NCBI RefSeq assembly: GCF_904848185.1
Contig: NC_051055.1
Location: forward strand, 9,942,521 to 10,006,520
Source: Acanthopagrus latus
Lineage: Eukaryota; Chordata; Actinopteri; Spariformes; Sparidae
Reading direction: 5' to 3'
DNA length: 64,000 nucleotides
A model generated the notes under the pieces. It was not told the DNA's origin. It was given only the letters and a program-made list of their open reading frames with translations, and did not search any database. How positions within the stretch are numbered: position 1 is the first letter of the stretch; every line of letters starts with the position of its first letter. Below are positions 1 to 10,700 of this stretch, piece by piece. The position numbers and the translations under genes were made by a program.

Positions 1-252
1 CCGTCAACAGAACTGCACCTGTCTACCTCCAAACACTTGTCAAACCACAAGATCACTTGCTGGCTGACTGGTACCCCCATTGCTGAGAGCAAACAAAGCC
101 TGCTCAGTGAACTTGCGACTCTTCTCTGTTTTGGCACCTCAGTAGTGAAACAAACTCCTGACCGATGTCTGGACAACAGAATCATTCTCCATCTTCTGCA
201 AAAGATTCAAGACTCATTTGTTCAGACTTTACCTAAACCCCACATAGCATGA
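1..252 (+). CDS. possible last coding exon of an unidentified upstream gene (5' end outside window)
   Basis: The frame beginning at base 1 is open through to a TGA at 250-252, giving 83 residues with no internal stop. Codon choice looks coding-like (several CTG, ACC, GGC and GAC codons), and the stretch is less AT-rich than what follows. The C-terminal half reads as an amphipathic helix (DNRIILHLLQKIQDSF). After the stop the sequence becomes AT-rich, as expected of a 3' UTR, but I see no AATAAA in the following several hundred bases. I do not recognise the protein and infer no function. A chance open frame of this length is quite possible; the frame reaching the window edge and its composition are the only support. 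Confidence 0.3.
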   Translation, partial: PSTELHLSTSKHLSNHKITCWLTGTPIAESKQSLLSELATLLCFGTSVVKQTPDRCLDNRIILHLLQKIQDSFVQTLPKPHIA

Positions 253-462
253 CTCCCTTCCGACCACCCCTCAAAAAAAACAATGGATGCACTTGTATGT
301 TCGTATCATTAGCACATCTATCATAGCACTTATGCTCTTGAAGAATCTTTGACAAATAGCATTTATGATCCTCAGATGAGGGCTTAACAATTGTTTCTAT
401 ATTTAATTTACTCCATCAACGGTGATATGTTGTGGTTTCTCTCTGTGACAAACTTACTAATT

Positions 463-512
463 GTAAGTCGATTTGGACAAAAGCATCTGTTAAATGCCCT
501 AAATGTAAATGT
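463..512 (+). repeat. short fragment of a teleost dispersed repeat (SINE/LINE-type 3' tail)
   Basis: The stretch reads as a 'taagtcg-atttgga-caaaagcatctgttaaatg' tail followed by two AAATGTAAATG-like words. Closely similar tails (tttggataaaagc, tctgctaaatga, then short AT-rich repeats) are widespread in teleost genomes and are usually attributed to SINE/LINE 3' ends. Only the tail is visible. Family membership is from memory, not from a search. Confidence 0.45.
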
Positions 513-1536
513 CCATTGCAGTGCATTGAGTAATTATAATCTATATATGTATAGCTTCATTAACATGGCATTATTCAATGTAATTTTAATTAAGAGCTTT
601 ATAATGGTTTCTCGCTGTAAACCACTGCTCTCTATCTGATGCACATTCAGGGTGATTACATAAAATCCAGAGACTGTGTCGTGCACTTCAACACTTTATG
701 GAGTTTTATGTAAATGTCACCATTACTGTGCTGTAATGTAGCTATTTCCTCTTCATATAACATTCCTCTGGTAAATGCAGCCACGTGTGATTATGAAAAG
801 ACTTATAGTCTACATTATACCCAGTCAAATGTTTTCTGGCCTGCGGGCACCAATTCAGAGAGAAATGGATACTGTGTGAGAGCAGCCATACGCTCCTGGG
901 ACATGCAAATCAGAGGAAGATCATGCTAATGCATGTAATGACTGGCCACAGTGAGTGTTGCTGGTTTAGAAATATAGTGGAGTATCGTCACTCATATGCA
1001 TGCAGTTGGTTTGAACATGTTTTTAAGATATACCAAAATGTACAGCACTGTTTAAATTGATCTACTATACATGATTGTTTTTATAATGTCTAGACATCCC
1101 TTAGATTGGAACATAATGTTGCAGAGCACAAATCAATTCAGCCCTGATTTGTTCTAAGTTTAACATCAAGACAGGATTTCTATGTCGCTAAATCTTAATA
1201 ATTTAAATAACTGCCCTGATTTGTCAGTTAGAAAGAACATATCAAACTTGAGTATTCTGCTGACTTTTAGACACAGACCCAAAAGGGGAATCCGATCCAA
1301 ACCTCACTGTTTACCACATGTTGTCAGGATTTTCTCCTCTTGCAAGACCAATGGGCTGCTGGATTGCATTTCAATGTTGGCTCACGGAACACAAAGTTTG
1401 CTTTCGTTGGGTGATTCTGTTCTTTTTGGTCCGGCATCATTAAGCCTTTTGTAATTTCCAAAACTAACACAACTAATTACTTAAATAATATCAGCTGATG
1501 AGTCTGGGTCACTGGCTGAGGTGTGGGAGTCTGATA

Positions 1537-1570
1537 CAAGGTAACGGCCAGTGCAAGGTAACGGCCAGTG
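1537..1570. repeat. 17-bp perfect tandem duplication
   Basis: The unit CAAGGTAACGGCCAGTG occurs twice back to back (1537-1553 and 1554-1570) with no mismatch. It looks like a recent replication-slippage duplication; no coding or RNA role is visible. Confidence 0.9.
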
Positions 1571-1861
1571 CATAGGACCTGGGGCACTGGCTGCATGAAG
1601 GCAGCGTGCTTTCATGAGTGACACAATGTAATGTAGATCCAGCCTGCGTCTCATATTCACAGTTGACAGCCAGGAAGCTGTTTTCGAACACATTTGATAT
1701 CCAGTGACCGGATGTGTCCATGGAGAACAAGAGGAGAGTGGAAAACTATAAACTATAAAATTTGACTCTTTTTGCCTTGTTTCCATTCCACTGCATTCTT
1801 GGACAATGAAAGTTTGAACAACACAGAGCTGGTTATTCGCTGTGCAAGACGCAAATGTGTT

Positions 1862-2253
1862 TTGTGTTGATGGGCTTAGTATTGTTAGAATTAATGTTGG
1901 TGGGGTTGGTGTTGGTTGGGTTAGTGTTGGTGGGTTTGGGGTCTAGGGTGAGAGTTGTTGGGTTAGGATTCATGGGGTCAGTCTCAGGGTGTCTGGGGTT
2001 AGCGTTATTAGCCTCGGGGTTGGTGGGGTTGGTGGGGTCAGTGGGGTTGATGTGGGTGGCGTTGGTGTTGGTGGGGTAATTGTTGGTGGGGTTAATATTG
2101 GTGGGTGTACCATGGTGGGATTTAATCTTGGTAGAGTTAGTTTTGGTAGGGTAAGTGTTTGTGGGGTTACCTTGGTGGGGTTAGGGCTGGTAGAGCTGGT
2201 GTTGGTGGAGTTAGTGTTGGCAGGGCTTGTGTTTGTGGGGTTAGTGTTGATGG
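1862..2253 (+). repeat. G/T-rich minisatellite, 15-bp unit
   Basis: About 390 bp built from a degenerate unit close to GGGGTTAGTGTTGGT. Between 2070 and 2253 successive units can be read almost without gaps. Because 15 is a multiple of 3, the array stays open in two frames and produces Leu/Val/Gly-rich open frames (1855-2079 and 1989-2264) that are artefacts. The GGGGTTA motif resembles the vertebrate telomere word TTAGGG in composition, but the 15-bp period shows this is a VNTR, not an interstitial telomere. Confidence 0.85.
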
Positions 2254-4574
2254 TTAAATTCTGAATTTCCTTTTTTCCCCCAGTCTTTAGGCCTGATCAC
2301 CCCCTGTAGCTGACCTCGTCATCCGCTTCCTTCATCCTGGCTGCATCAAGCACTTTGTGCACTGTAATCCACCTCTTCAGCAAGAACTGGCCCTACTTTA
2401 CACAGTCAGTACCCCAGTATGAATATTATGTTTGTGATTGAAGGGTAGAGATGGATACAGCGAGGATGGAAAGAGACAGAAATATGGACAGACGAGGAGA
2501 AAATAAAGGAAGAGGGAGAGAGAGAGTGATGAATGTTGACTGTAACATTGTGTAACTCTGACAGATTATTCATTGTGCTATTAGTTTTCAGCAGCAGCAG
2601 CACACTGTTGCCAATCTACACAAAAGCGGCATACCAGCAATGGCCGTTGGGTTTAGAGTTTTCAATAATGTACTACTGAGGATTAAAGACTTCATAGTTG
2701 AGTTTTACATAGGTTGTCAACCTTTAACCGCTGCACAGTTGAAGCAGGAAACAAAATTTAAAGGTCAGTCAGTTCCTTGGAAATGAGAGTTAAGTTGCAC
2801 GATCATTGCTAATAAAATCCCAAAGACTTTAAGTAGGAAAAGCAGCTTAGATTTTGGTGTATGGAAGTTTGAGTCAAATTTGAAGGAGACTTGATTTTAC
2901 AAACACCTCCACACCTTAAAACACAATATGAATATGTGCTGTGGCTTGCTAGTGTGATGGATGGCTCTTTTCCACTCTGTTGTCTTTCATTAGTGTTTCT
3001 CCCACTGGTGTCTTTATTCGCTCCTCTGTACTTGCTCCCTTTGCTGTCTCCTCTAATTTTTTCCTCTCTCTTGGAGGAAGACAGATTATTAATGGGAGTG
3101 AGCAAAGTAACATCTCCCCTACAACATCTCCCCAACATCACCAAAACACTCTACCCAAAAGTCTGAATCCCATGAGGGCAAACTGCTTGCAGGCCCTTCA
3201 GCGTCACAGCTTGTACAGATAAAAGGCTTCGGCCACGGCTCAATAAATCCCTGTCCCGAGCAGAGGCTGAAGCGTCCAGCGCTGCGGTCGCCCGCCTCCC
3301 AGCCTGCTGTCCAGGGACAAACACGGCACAGATGGGGAGGCCGAAGGCAGGAAAGAAGACACAGGGAGCAAGGCAAACTCTTACTTCACCACTCAAGCTT
3401 CTTGGCTTCTCGCTGTCAAGAGTGTGGTTGAAGGAAACATCCGTTTTTGCAAACCCAAGTCCCAGTCGTACTTCTTGCTGGTATCCTGCACTCTGTTATG
3501 GAAATATTATGATGACAAAAGATTTGAGAGCGCAAAAGGCACATTTGAGCCAAACTCTGTCTGCAAGATTCATAAGAGCAGAATTAGATTTGTGCACTGG
3601 GAGGAAAGAATTGTGAGCGTAACGGAAGATTTGAGCATCCAAGAGGAATTGTTTCAAATGGGACTGTCAGGCTCGTAATGATCAAAGATCACCATTGCAG
3701 TCTCTTGAGCATAAACTTAAACTGAGAGCACCACTTGTTCAATTTGCAAGTGAAACTTCATGTTAAGGTCACCCAGTTAAACCCTTCCAGGTACTTTCAA
3801 AATAAAAGTTGGTCTGTGGTGTTTTTAACCACTGGATAGAGACAAAGAGCAGTATTCACTTCTTGTCTCAAAAATCAAAATGCGTTGACAGTAAAAAACT
3901 AAATTGCACAATCTGAATTCTGCTCTCACAAAATGTGCGCGTGCTTTCAATTGCTGACCATGGAGTGCTCAAAAAAGTTGGGTGCTCCCTCATCTTCAGC
4001 ATTTTTTCCATACTCTGGACATCGAACATAAAGGAAACAGGAAAATTGGAGAAAATGTTTCTCCTGTAGTCCTCTTAAAATAAATTATTACATAAAATTG
4101 GAATTCATATTAAATGGATGTGATGCAGTTCTTTGTTGCATGAAAATTTGGACCCCAACGAGTGAAAATAACTTTGAGTTGACAGAGTTACGTTCATGTC
4201 TTGCTGCAACAGGATATAAAAAAAAATGAGCAAACAGAATTAGAGATTGTCTAAGACTGTGGCTTTATCACTCCTGTGAGATGACAACACCTTATCTCTG
4301 TCTCTCTTCCATTTTAAATCATTGTCCAGGAAACTGGGTTCGTATACAGTATTAACACTGATAGGATCACATGTTTTCCTCTGTGATCACAAAGGTCATC
4401 AAACTCACAGAGCAAATGCCGATGATACAGGTTCTGTTTTAGGGTGGATTTCCCCTGAAACACATGAGCGTGCAGCCAAAACAAACTCCCGCTGATGGTT
4501 TGCCTCTTGCCTCCGGTCTCTCTGGCCTGCTTCTAGACAGCAGCCGAGGGACCCTCAGCGCTCAGAGGGAGGAG

Positions 4575-4609
4575 CGGAGGACTCCTCCGGCCCTCCCACC
4601 GGCTATAAG
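4575..4609 (+). promoter_or_regulatory. scx: scx core promoter: TATA-like box with upstream GC-rich inverted repeat
   Basis: TATAAG at 4604-4609 sits in a locally GC-rich context, and transcription would be expected to start near 4632-4640. Directly upstream is an odd-centre palindrome, CGGAGGACTCCTCCG (4575-4589). An E-box CACGTG lies at 4645-4650, just after the expected start. The spacing from TATA to the start codon (about 600 bp) fits a single-exon 5' UTR. The TATA assignment is by motif and position only. Confidence 0.55.
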
Positions 4610-4631
4610 ACCAGGGGCAGACGGAAACACT

Positions 4632-5210
4632 CAGACAGCAGGCACACGTGGAGCAAAGAGGCAGAGAGAGAGACAGACAACTAGAGAGAGAGAGAGAAAT
4701 TCAGACTGCTGCCACAGACTGGGAGCCATTTGTGCTATTGGGATTGAAACAGACAGATTTAGAAACTAAGAGCCAAGACAGAGATCTAGAGAACACAGAG
4801 GCCATCTGACTTCATCATGCCATTTTAAATTTGGTCCAAAGGATTAACTGGAAGAAAAGCTGACCTCTTGGATTTGAAGAGAGAAAAACAAGACGGACCA
4901 GGAACCTGAAGCCACCTGTGACACAGCAGCTCTCAGGTCAAGTTGCTCTTGACCACTGACTGAGGATCAACTTGCTGATCTCAAACCCCAACCTGATTCA
5001 ACTTCATCAGGGCTGTATCTGACTCACCTGGCTTAACACATTCTGCAAAGAAGAGAAGTTGGGGGTAAAGTGACGATTTACGGAGTGGACGCCGTTAGTC
5101 TGCAGCATCACCCGCTGACAACAAACTAAAAAACATCACAAGCTGACCCTTTGCAAGTGGAAGTGCCACAAGGTCTGACTAGTAGCTGTCAGAGCCGATT
5201 TGCGGTGAAG
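4632..5210 (+). other. scx: predicted 5' UTR of scx with one minimal uORF
   Basis: The interval from the predicted start site to the scx ATG is about 580 nt. I find a single upstream ATG, at 4817-4819, which opens a three-codon uORF (Met-Pro-Phe-stop, ending at 4828) about 380 nt before the real start. A GA-rich run lies near 4685-4700. An in-frame TTG at 5151 would lengthen the protein by 20 residues but is not conserved in style with scleraxis N-termini, so it is treated as UTR. The true 5' end and any 5' UTR intron are unknown. Confidence 0.5.
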
Positions 5211-5605
5211 ATGACATTCGCCATGCTGCGCACGGCGCCTCCCGCAGGCCGCTTCTTGTACGGCGACATCGCCCTCCTCTCTGAAGACGACGAGGAGAAC
5301 GGGAGCGAGGGCTCGGGCTCCGAGGAGCGCACCAGCAACTCATCCAACTCTGCCGCCTTCCGCCTATCCTCCTCTTCACCATCTGCCTTTCACATCAAGG
5401 TGAACAGGAAGAGGAAGCTGTGCTCGGGAATAGGTGGGGTAGATGTAGGGACCATGTCAGGGAGGCTTGGCCCCCCAATGTCTTCTCCCCAGCCAGAGGG
5501 CCGCCAAAGGAACGCAGCCAATGCACGGGAGAGGGATCGCACCAACTCTGTCAACACAGCGTTCACAGCGCTGCGCACACTCATCCCCACCGAGCCTGCA
5601 GACAG
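5211..5605 (+). CDS. scx: scleraxis bHLH transcription factor, coding exon 1 (residues 1-131 and part of 132)
   Basis: Scleraxis is a class II bHLH factor that dimerises with E proteins, binds E-boxes and drives tendon and ligament genes such as type I collagen and tenomodulin. This exon starts MTFAMLRTAPPAGRFLY and continues into an acidic SEDDEENGSEGSGSEE segment, the recognisable scleraxis N-terminus. A Ser-rich region and a basic NRKRK patch follow. The bHLH begins at about residue 98 (RQRNAANARERDRTNSVN), with the E-box-contacting Glu at 107, and runs through helix 1 to the loop (IPTEPAD). The ATG at 5211 has A at -3 and matches the family start. The exon ends CAG|GTGAGG, splitting Arg132. 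Paraxis (tcf15) is the nearest alternative, rejected on the scleraxis-type N-terminus and C-terminal tail. The long Ser/Gly insert between residues about 40 and 97 suggests the more divergent teleost paralogue (scxb), but I cannot settle scxa versus scxb. Confidence 0.93.
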
Positions 5606-6014
5606 GTGAGGAGAGACATGAGTCAAAGTGGTTCAGGACACTAAATACAGTTCTTCCATCTGTGAACAGAAATAAATAGACTCTGATGTAGCTCACTGTT
5701 GAATTAGTTTTGGGACAACCTTGCAATCTAACTGAGGCAACACTGCATGTAATAATGGATGTTTCCTGTAATAGATGTGTCATAGAGTTAGTGTCCAGGA
5801 AGTTGCCAGCGCAAACTTAAATGAAACATTCAAAGGCTGGTATCACTGTCTGTGAGTTCTATATATGTTGCATATTGTATTTTGAAATATAAAAGTGCAA
5901 CACTTGCATAACAATGCATGACAATTTTTTCCCATTATTGTACACTTTTTAAATAGTATAATATTAATATGAAATATGTTTTGATTAATACTGTGAATCT
6001 CGTTTGATGATCAG
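5606..6014 (+). other. scx: scx intron 1
   Basis: A 409-nt intron with donor GTGAGG and acceptor GATGATCAG, inserted inside an Arg codon between the bHLH loop and helix 2. It is AT-rich in its second half and contains nothing else I recognise. Confidence 0.9.
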
Positions 6015-6231
6015 GAAGCTGTCGAAGATCGAGACGCTACGTTTGGCCAGCAGCTACATCAGTCACCTGGGGAACGTCCTGCTCCTGGGCGAGGGGCTTC
6101 ATGACGGACAGCCGTGCCACGCTCCCTCACCACCGTTCTTCCACGTTAACTCCTCCCCCACCCGAGGATCCGACCAATCAGGCCAGCCGAAGCACATCTG
6201 TACTTTCTGCCTCAGCAACCAGCGGAAAATG
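6015..6231 (+). CDS. scx: scleraxis coding exon 2 (residues 132-204: helix 2 and C-terminal region)
   Basis: The exon restores the split Arg and reads KLSKIETLRLASSYISHLGN, the conserved loop/helix 2 of the scleraxis/paraxis family. It is followed by VLLLGEGLHDGQPCH, a Pro/His/Phe-rich linker and PKHICTFCLSNQRKM, a family hallmark segment (residues about 190-204). The donor is ATG|GTGAGC, and 395+217 coding bases leave phase 0. Reading through the donor would add an unconserved tail (VSRRTIINQQ...) to a stop at 6286-6288, so the spliced form to exon 3 is preferred. A retained-intron isoform ending here cannot be excluded from sequence. Confidence 0.93.
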
Positions 6232-7590
6232 GTGAGCAGACGAACAATTATAAATCAACAAGCAAGAAACAAAAAAGGCCAAAGATAAAAATGTGTTTAT
6301 AGTAAAAACTCCAACAAAACAATACTTGCATTATCATCAGTTGATTCCTTCTGTGTGGCCTTAACAACTTTGATAATAAAAAAGTTCATGAAGCCTTTAA
6401 GTTCTAAATGCTAAATAAATGGAGCTTAAAAATAATGAATCCAGGATAAGAATGTTTAAAAAAAAACTCAGATTCAGCCAAAGGGAAAGCTGATCATTCT
6501 CTAGAGTGAAACGTCTTTTGGGAAACCATGCAGTGCTTTAGGGTCAATTTGGTATTTAAAGCTAACCTGAGATCAGTGACTATGCCTATAAACCCGATTG
6601 GCCCTGAGGGACATTAAAAGCAGAACCTCTTTAAAGTCCTCTTCTGGGGTGAAGGACTGTGTGTTATTGTTCTGTTGGGGGTTAGTTTTACTCGAGCAGG
6701 TGGCTCAAAAGTTCAGGCCGCTTTCTGAGATTTGCTGCACATCACAGCAAGGCAGTGTGATTGTTAATCTACACAAGAGAGGGCTAACAACACACAGCAC
6801 TGACAAGATGTGCACGACTGCTGTGTTAAAAAAAAAAACACACAAAAAAAAAACACAAAAAAACACCCAACCCCAACTATGGTGCTTTTTTCTTTCTGTT
6901 TTTAAAAATATGAATCTGAATTTTTACAAGGGCACTTATGCAGTGAGTGAGATTTATGACCGGGAACCCATGAAATCCATCCAAAACCATGTGTATAATT
7001 TGAAGAATGTATTGACGTCAGCCTGAATAGAAGGTTTTAATCATAACTGACCTGAGATACAATGATTGGCAACTGGTAATGACTTTGTTCCACTGAAACT
7101 GGATGTCACAAGACAAAAACTGCACATTTCATACATTCAACCCTTAAAGGGCTTTTGTGAGTTGAATTCCTACACAAAGTCCTGCACAAACATTTTTTTT
7201 TCCAGTATTTAATGTCAGATTTAACATGTTTCCACACTTCTTCCACTGCTGCACTGTCGTCCTACAGCTCAATAGAGACACAGAAAAGGAGAATTTCATC
7301 CGGTCTGAGGTTCAGCTCACATTTGATTGATTCAGCACAGGAAATCGACATAATCAAGAACACTCCTGGCACATGAAAATCGTCAGTCTGATGAGAAATA
7401 GCAGGGAATGAAGAATTCCTATCAGCTGACTGAAGGCAAATTAATAATATATGACTCCAGCAGCCTGTGCAGAGGATGATAGAGAGGTGACGTCCGCTCA
7501 ACTTTCCCCCTCTAACCTAGCCGCTGCCCATTTAGCAGGATTTATGGGTAAGGAGCTGACATCTGGCAGACTCCCCCGTTACCCCAGCAG

Positions 7591-7796
7591 TGTGTGAAAG
7601 CTAATACCCTCCTCAGTGTCTAAACCCAGAGACCCTTTAGCTGGGGGATAACCTGAGTCTCAGCAGTGTGTGTCTCCCCCCTCCCTCCTGCCTCCCCTCT
7701 GAACCGTCGTGAGTGAAAGCCTAGACGTCCTCAGCGTCTGAAACCCAGACACCCTCGGCTGGGAGATAGCTGAGTCCGTTCCTCTGCTCCGTCTCC
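7591..7796. repeat. diverged tandem duplication, unit about 88 bp
   Basis: The segment starting at 7591 (tgtgtgaaagc, then cctcagtgtctaaacccaga, then agctgggggataacctgag) is echoed at about 7709 (gagtgaaagc, tcagcgtctgaaacccagac, ggctgggagatagctgag). Period is about 118 bp, with a pyrimidine-rich spacer. Similarity looks near three quarters by eye. It lies in scx intron 2 and is not coding. Confidence 0.75.
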
Positions 7797-8563
7797 CGTT
7801 CTTTTTTGCTTCAGTCTGTCCTTTCCGTGAGTTCTTCACATCTATTCTCTTCCTCCTCTACCCTGGCACACTTCACCCTTTTTCCTCTAGACAAGCATCT
7901 CTCGCTCCCCCTCCACCCCCCCGGCTCTCTGCATATCGATCAGCCTGGTGGAGGTCAGAGCTGTCAGTAGGAGCTGTGTAATACTATCTGCTGCTGTCAG
8001 CTCGCTGCTGCAGACGCTGCATGACTGACCTATAAATGCACGCTGGGTTGAAAACTATTTTGAAACGTTCTCATGTCAGACCCTTGAAATGTGGACACTT
8101 AGATTACTTGACGTCGGTCAGCTTATGCTGTTTCACATTAGCTCAACAACAGTTGGCACTGTTCTGTGTTGTGCGTGATGTGGGCAGATCGAACTTTTAA
8201 TGTTTTCATGCAGTGCAGTGAGAAAGTGAAGCCAGGTGAAAGTTATTATCTCTCGATTTTCCCCACGATTGATTTATTCAGATTGATCCACGACGATTAC
8301 AAATGAGGAGAGAGAGGAGGAGTTGGAGAAAGATTTATGAGTTTTAACCTACACATGGTTTGTGCATAAGGAGTGAAAAGTTATATGTGAATTCAATTTA
8401 ATTTTCCTTAACTGTATCTCACACAATAATTTTGCCTTCGCAGATCAAGTTCAAGTGACTCAAATAAAAAATGTAAAGATATAAGCGCCTCTGAAACTGA
8501 GTTTGCTAGAAGTGCTCTTTGGACATGCCAGCATAAAAATCATAACAAAACTCCAAGGCGCTC

Positions 8564-8676
8564 TCTTATAAACTTGAGCACTGAAGTATTGGAGAAGAAA
8601 TTCAAACTCTAAATTTTAATATTTATATTATCAACACAAACTGTGTTGATAATGATAATATTATGTAAAAAATAAA

Positions 8677-8729
<53 letters not shown>

Positions 8730-8952
8730 TAATTTTTTTTTTTACATAAACTGAATAAACAGACAACTCAGAGGTAAGTTAGGTCCCAGAACACTGTTTG
8801 AAACTAGAGAGGTGGCAGGGTCCGCCAAATAACATTACAAAGTAAAACAGTATGAAAGTGTATTGTCCTTTAAGGTCAGTTTGTTTATTCAGTCACGAAA
8901 ACAATCGATGAAGCTCCTCCTCCTTTGACAAAACTACTGAGAGCACCTTTAA
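8564..8952 (+). mobile_element. MITE-like element, family A copy 1, interrupted by an AT microsatellite
   Basis: The copy shares with family A copy 3 the left-end words gcgctct and tggagaagaaattcaaactc, the internal 'gaggtggcagggtccgccaaat' block and the right end 'gagcacctttaa'. A simple repeat block ((AAAT)n then (AT)n, 8671-8735) sits in its centre, next to a perfect 9-bp hairpin (ATCAACACA at 8630-8638 and its complement at 8642-8650). No transposase is encoded. Confidence 0.65.
8671..8743. repeat. (AAAT)n/(AT)n microsatellite with poly-A and poly-T flanks
   Basis: Six or more AAAT units, an A-run, then about eleven AT units and a T-run. Likely length-polymorphic. Confidence 0.9.
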
Positions 8953-10700
8953 CGATATTGTTATTCCATATTTTCATTAACAGATCCTAAGAAAACACAA
9001 AACACAGCTCACAAACATGTAGTTTGATTTTTAAAAAAATGTCTCAGTAAATTCCTAAAAAAACCGCTGGGCACTCTAGTTTTTACTAGACGTTGCACAA
9101 ACAGGAGTAAAGAGTAAGATGCCCATGTTTTTATTGATGAAAAAACATGTCACCCGGTACAAAGGTGCAACTTATGGATATGTTATCAGCAGGTTTTTTT
9201 CACGACAACCATGACGATTACACAGATAATACCTGTTAGAGGGATCAGTTTGTTGTTGGGTTCAGTCTCTTCACCAGACTTACCCAGTCAGGAGAAGCAC
9301 GAGGGATCCCAGGCTCACCTAGCATACAAATGGTTAACTGTGATTGGCAGAACCTAAGAGAATTTCATTTTCCCTGGAAAAGTGGCCATACAGTGTGTTT
9401 AAGTGGGCTAAAGGGCAGAGTCAGAGCTGGTGATTACAGAGAGGAAATGATTGTGAGGGTAAAATGAGACTTTGTGTCCTGAGTGCTCTCTCTGTATGTT
9501 TTCATGGTCATTGAGGTTCATCACAGCTGTCAGGTCTGCTTAGAGCAGCCGCTTCAATTACACTTATTTCCAATGTGGTAGAGGCTGAAAGTGAGAAAAG
9601 TACACGCTCATTTCCTCTTATTACATGTGTGTGTACAGTATAACTGTTTCAAAACAAACAGTCACGTTAGTAATGACTACTGCACGTATTACATATTCAC
9701 TGGAATACTAATGTGATTTCATTATTCTGTGTTTATGCACACGATAGTGACGGATTTCAGTTTGAATTTAATTCATCTGAGGCGTAGATGATTTATTGAT
9801 TGTGTCTGAACGTTACTGTGGGGAGGGTGATTTTACAGCAAGTGAAATTGAATTTATTAAAAACTTCTCATTGTGGCTCTGCTGTGAAATACGCGTATTT
9901 ATTTAGCCGCCTTGTGACGATGCATTCAAAAAGTTTCAGAATTCTTTGGATGTGTGAACACTTATCCTTTAATCTACCTGAAGTTCAGTGGCAGTTGAAG
10001 AACAGTGAAAATCTTCTTTGTCCTTCTTACCTGGTGAGACCTATTGAACACTTTCATTGCTCAGATTCAGTATGATAATCATGGTTAAAATCTCTCCTTC
10101 TTCATGACTGTTAGATATTTTTCTCTCTCAAGTTGTCAGCTGTATCCACACAGGGACATTTTGACTCAGTATCCTTTGATGAGGAGCCAGTCATCAACCT
10201 CATTCCTGACTAAATTTGACTTTAAAAAAAAAGAGAGTGGTGTGGAGCAGCAGCAGTTTGGCATGGATACACAGGAGCCCAACTGATGCCTTTGATACTC
10301 GCAGTGAAAAAAAAAAGAAAAACGCAGGTCGCTCCTGATGGCTACATCTGTAAATGAGATGTCCGGGGCTGAGGAGAGAGGATTGAGGTGAGCAGAGGGC
10401 TGCTTAAATCCCTGTGCTGTCTGGTTGATTGATGCAGATATCCTGTGTTAGGCCTCTCTGCTTATGCTGATCAGTGCGACTGTCAGGTGCTCAGACTTAA
10501 CCTACAGCAGGATTTAAATCTTTGTGGTGGAGTTATCTCCACTATGGGTCTGCTAAAAGACACGCTTAATGACCGAGACGTGTCGTACCAGGTGAGCATC
10601 TGCAGTGGTGTTTGAATACATATTTATCGGTGCCACAGGTGAAGGCAGCATATGGGTGTAATGTTACTGAGTGTTAATGAGAGGATGCTTATTCAGCGTA

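Larger units (their letters stand above)
253..4560. other. intergenic region upstream of scx
   Basis: No gene is recognisable. The stretch holds an AT-rich block to about 1480, a dispersed-repeat tail (463-512), a 17-bp tandem duplication (1537-1570), a 15-bp-unit minisatellite (1862-2253) and a more GC-balanced patch around 3160-3400. Open frames in this interval are short, without recognisable domains, and several are minisatellite artefacts. The part nearest scx could contain its upstream enhancers, but nothing in the sequence marks them. Confidence 0.6.

Noticed and set aside
1862..2253. Interstitial telomeric repeat
   Set aside because: The period is 15 bp and the unit is not TTAGGG.
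1855..2264. Leu/Val/Gly-rich proteins at 1855-2079 and 1989-2264
   Set aside because: Translation of a 15-bp tandem repeat.
5151..5210. Upstream in-frame TTG start extending scx by 20 residues
   Set aside because: The ATG at 5211 begins the conserved scleraxis N-terminus (M-x-FAM-x-R) and has a good context; the extension resembles no family member.
5211..5606. Exon called paraxis (tcf15) rather than scleraxis
   Set aside because: The N-terminus, the LGEG-DGQPCH segment and the KDRDRKTAIRS tail at 17748 are scleraxis-type.
5179..5626. Minus-strand and off-frame open frames over scx exon 1 (5179-5382, 5390-5626, 5457-5783, 5420-5644)
   Set aside because: Shadows of a GC-rich coding exon; no independent domain or splice support.
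6232..6288. Read-through C-terminus of scx exon 2 into intron 2
   Set aside because: A strong donor sits at 6232 and the conserved tail is found in phase at 17748; a minor retained-intron isoform remains possible.
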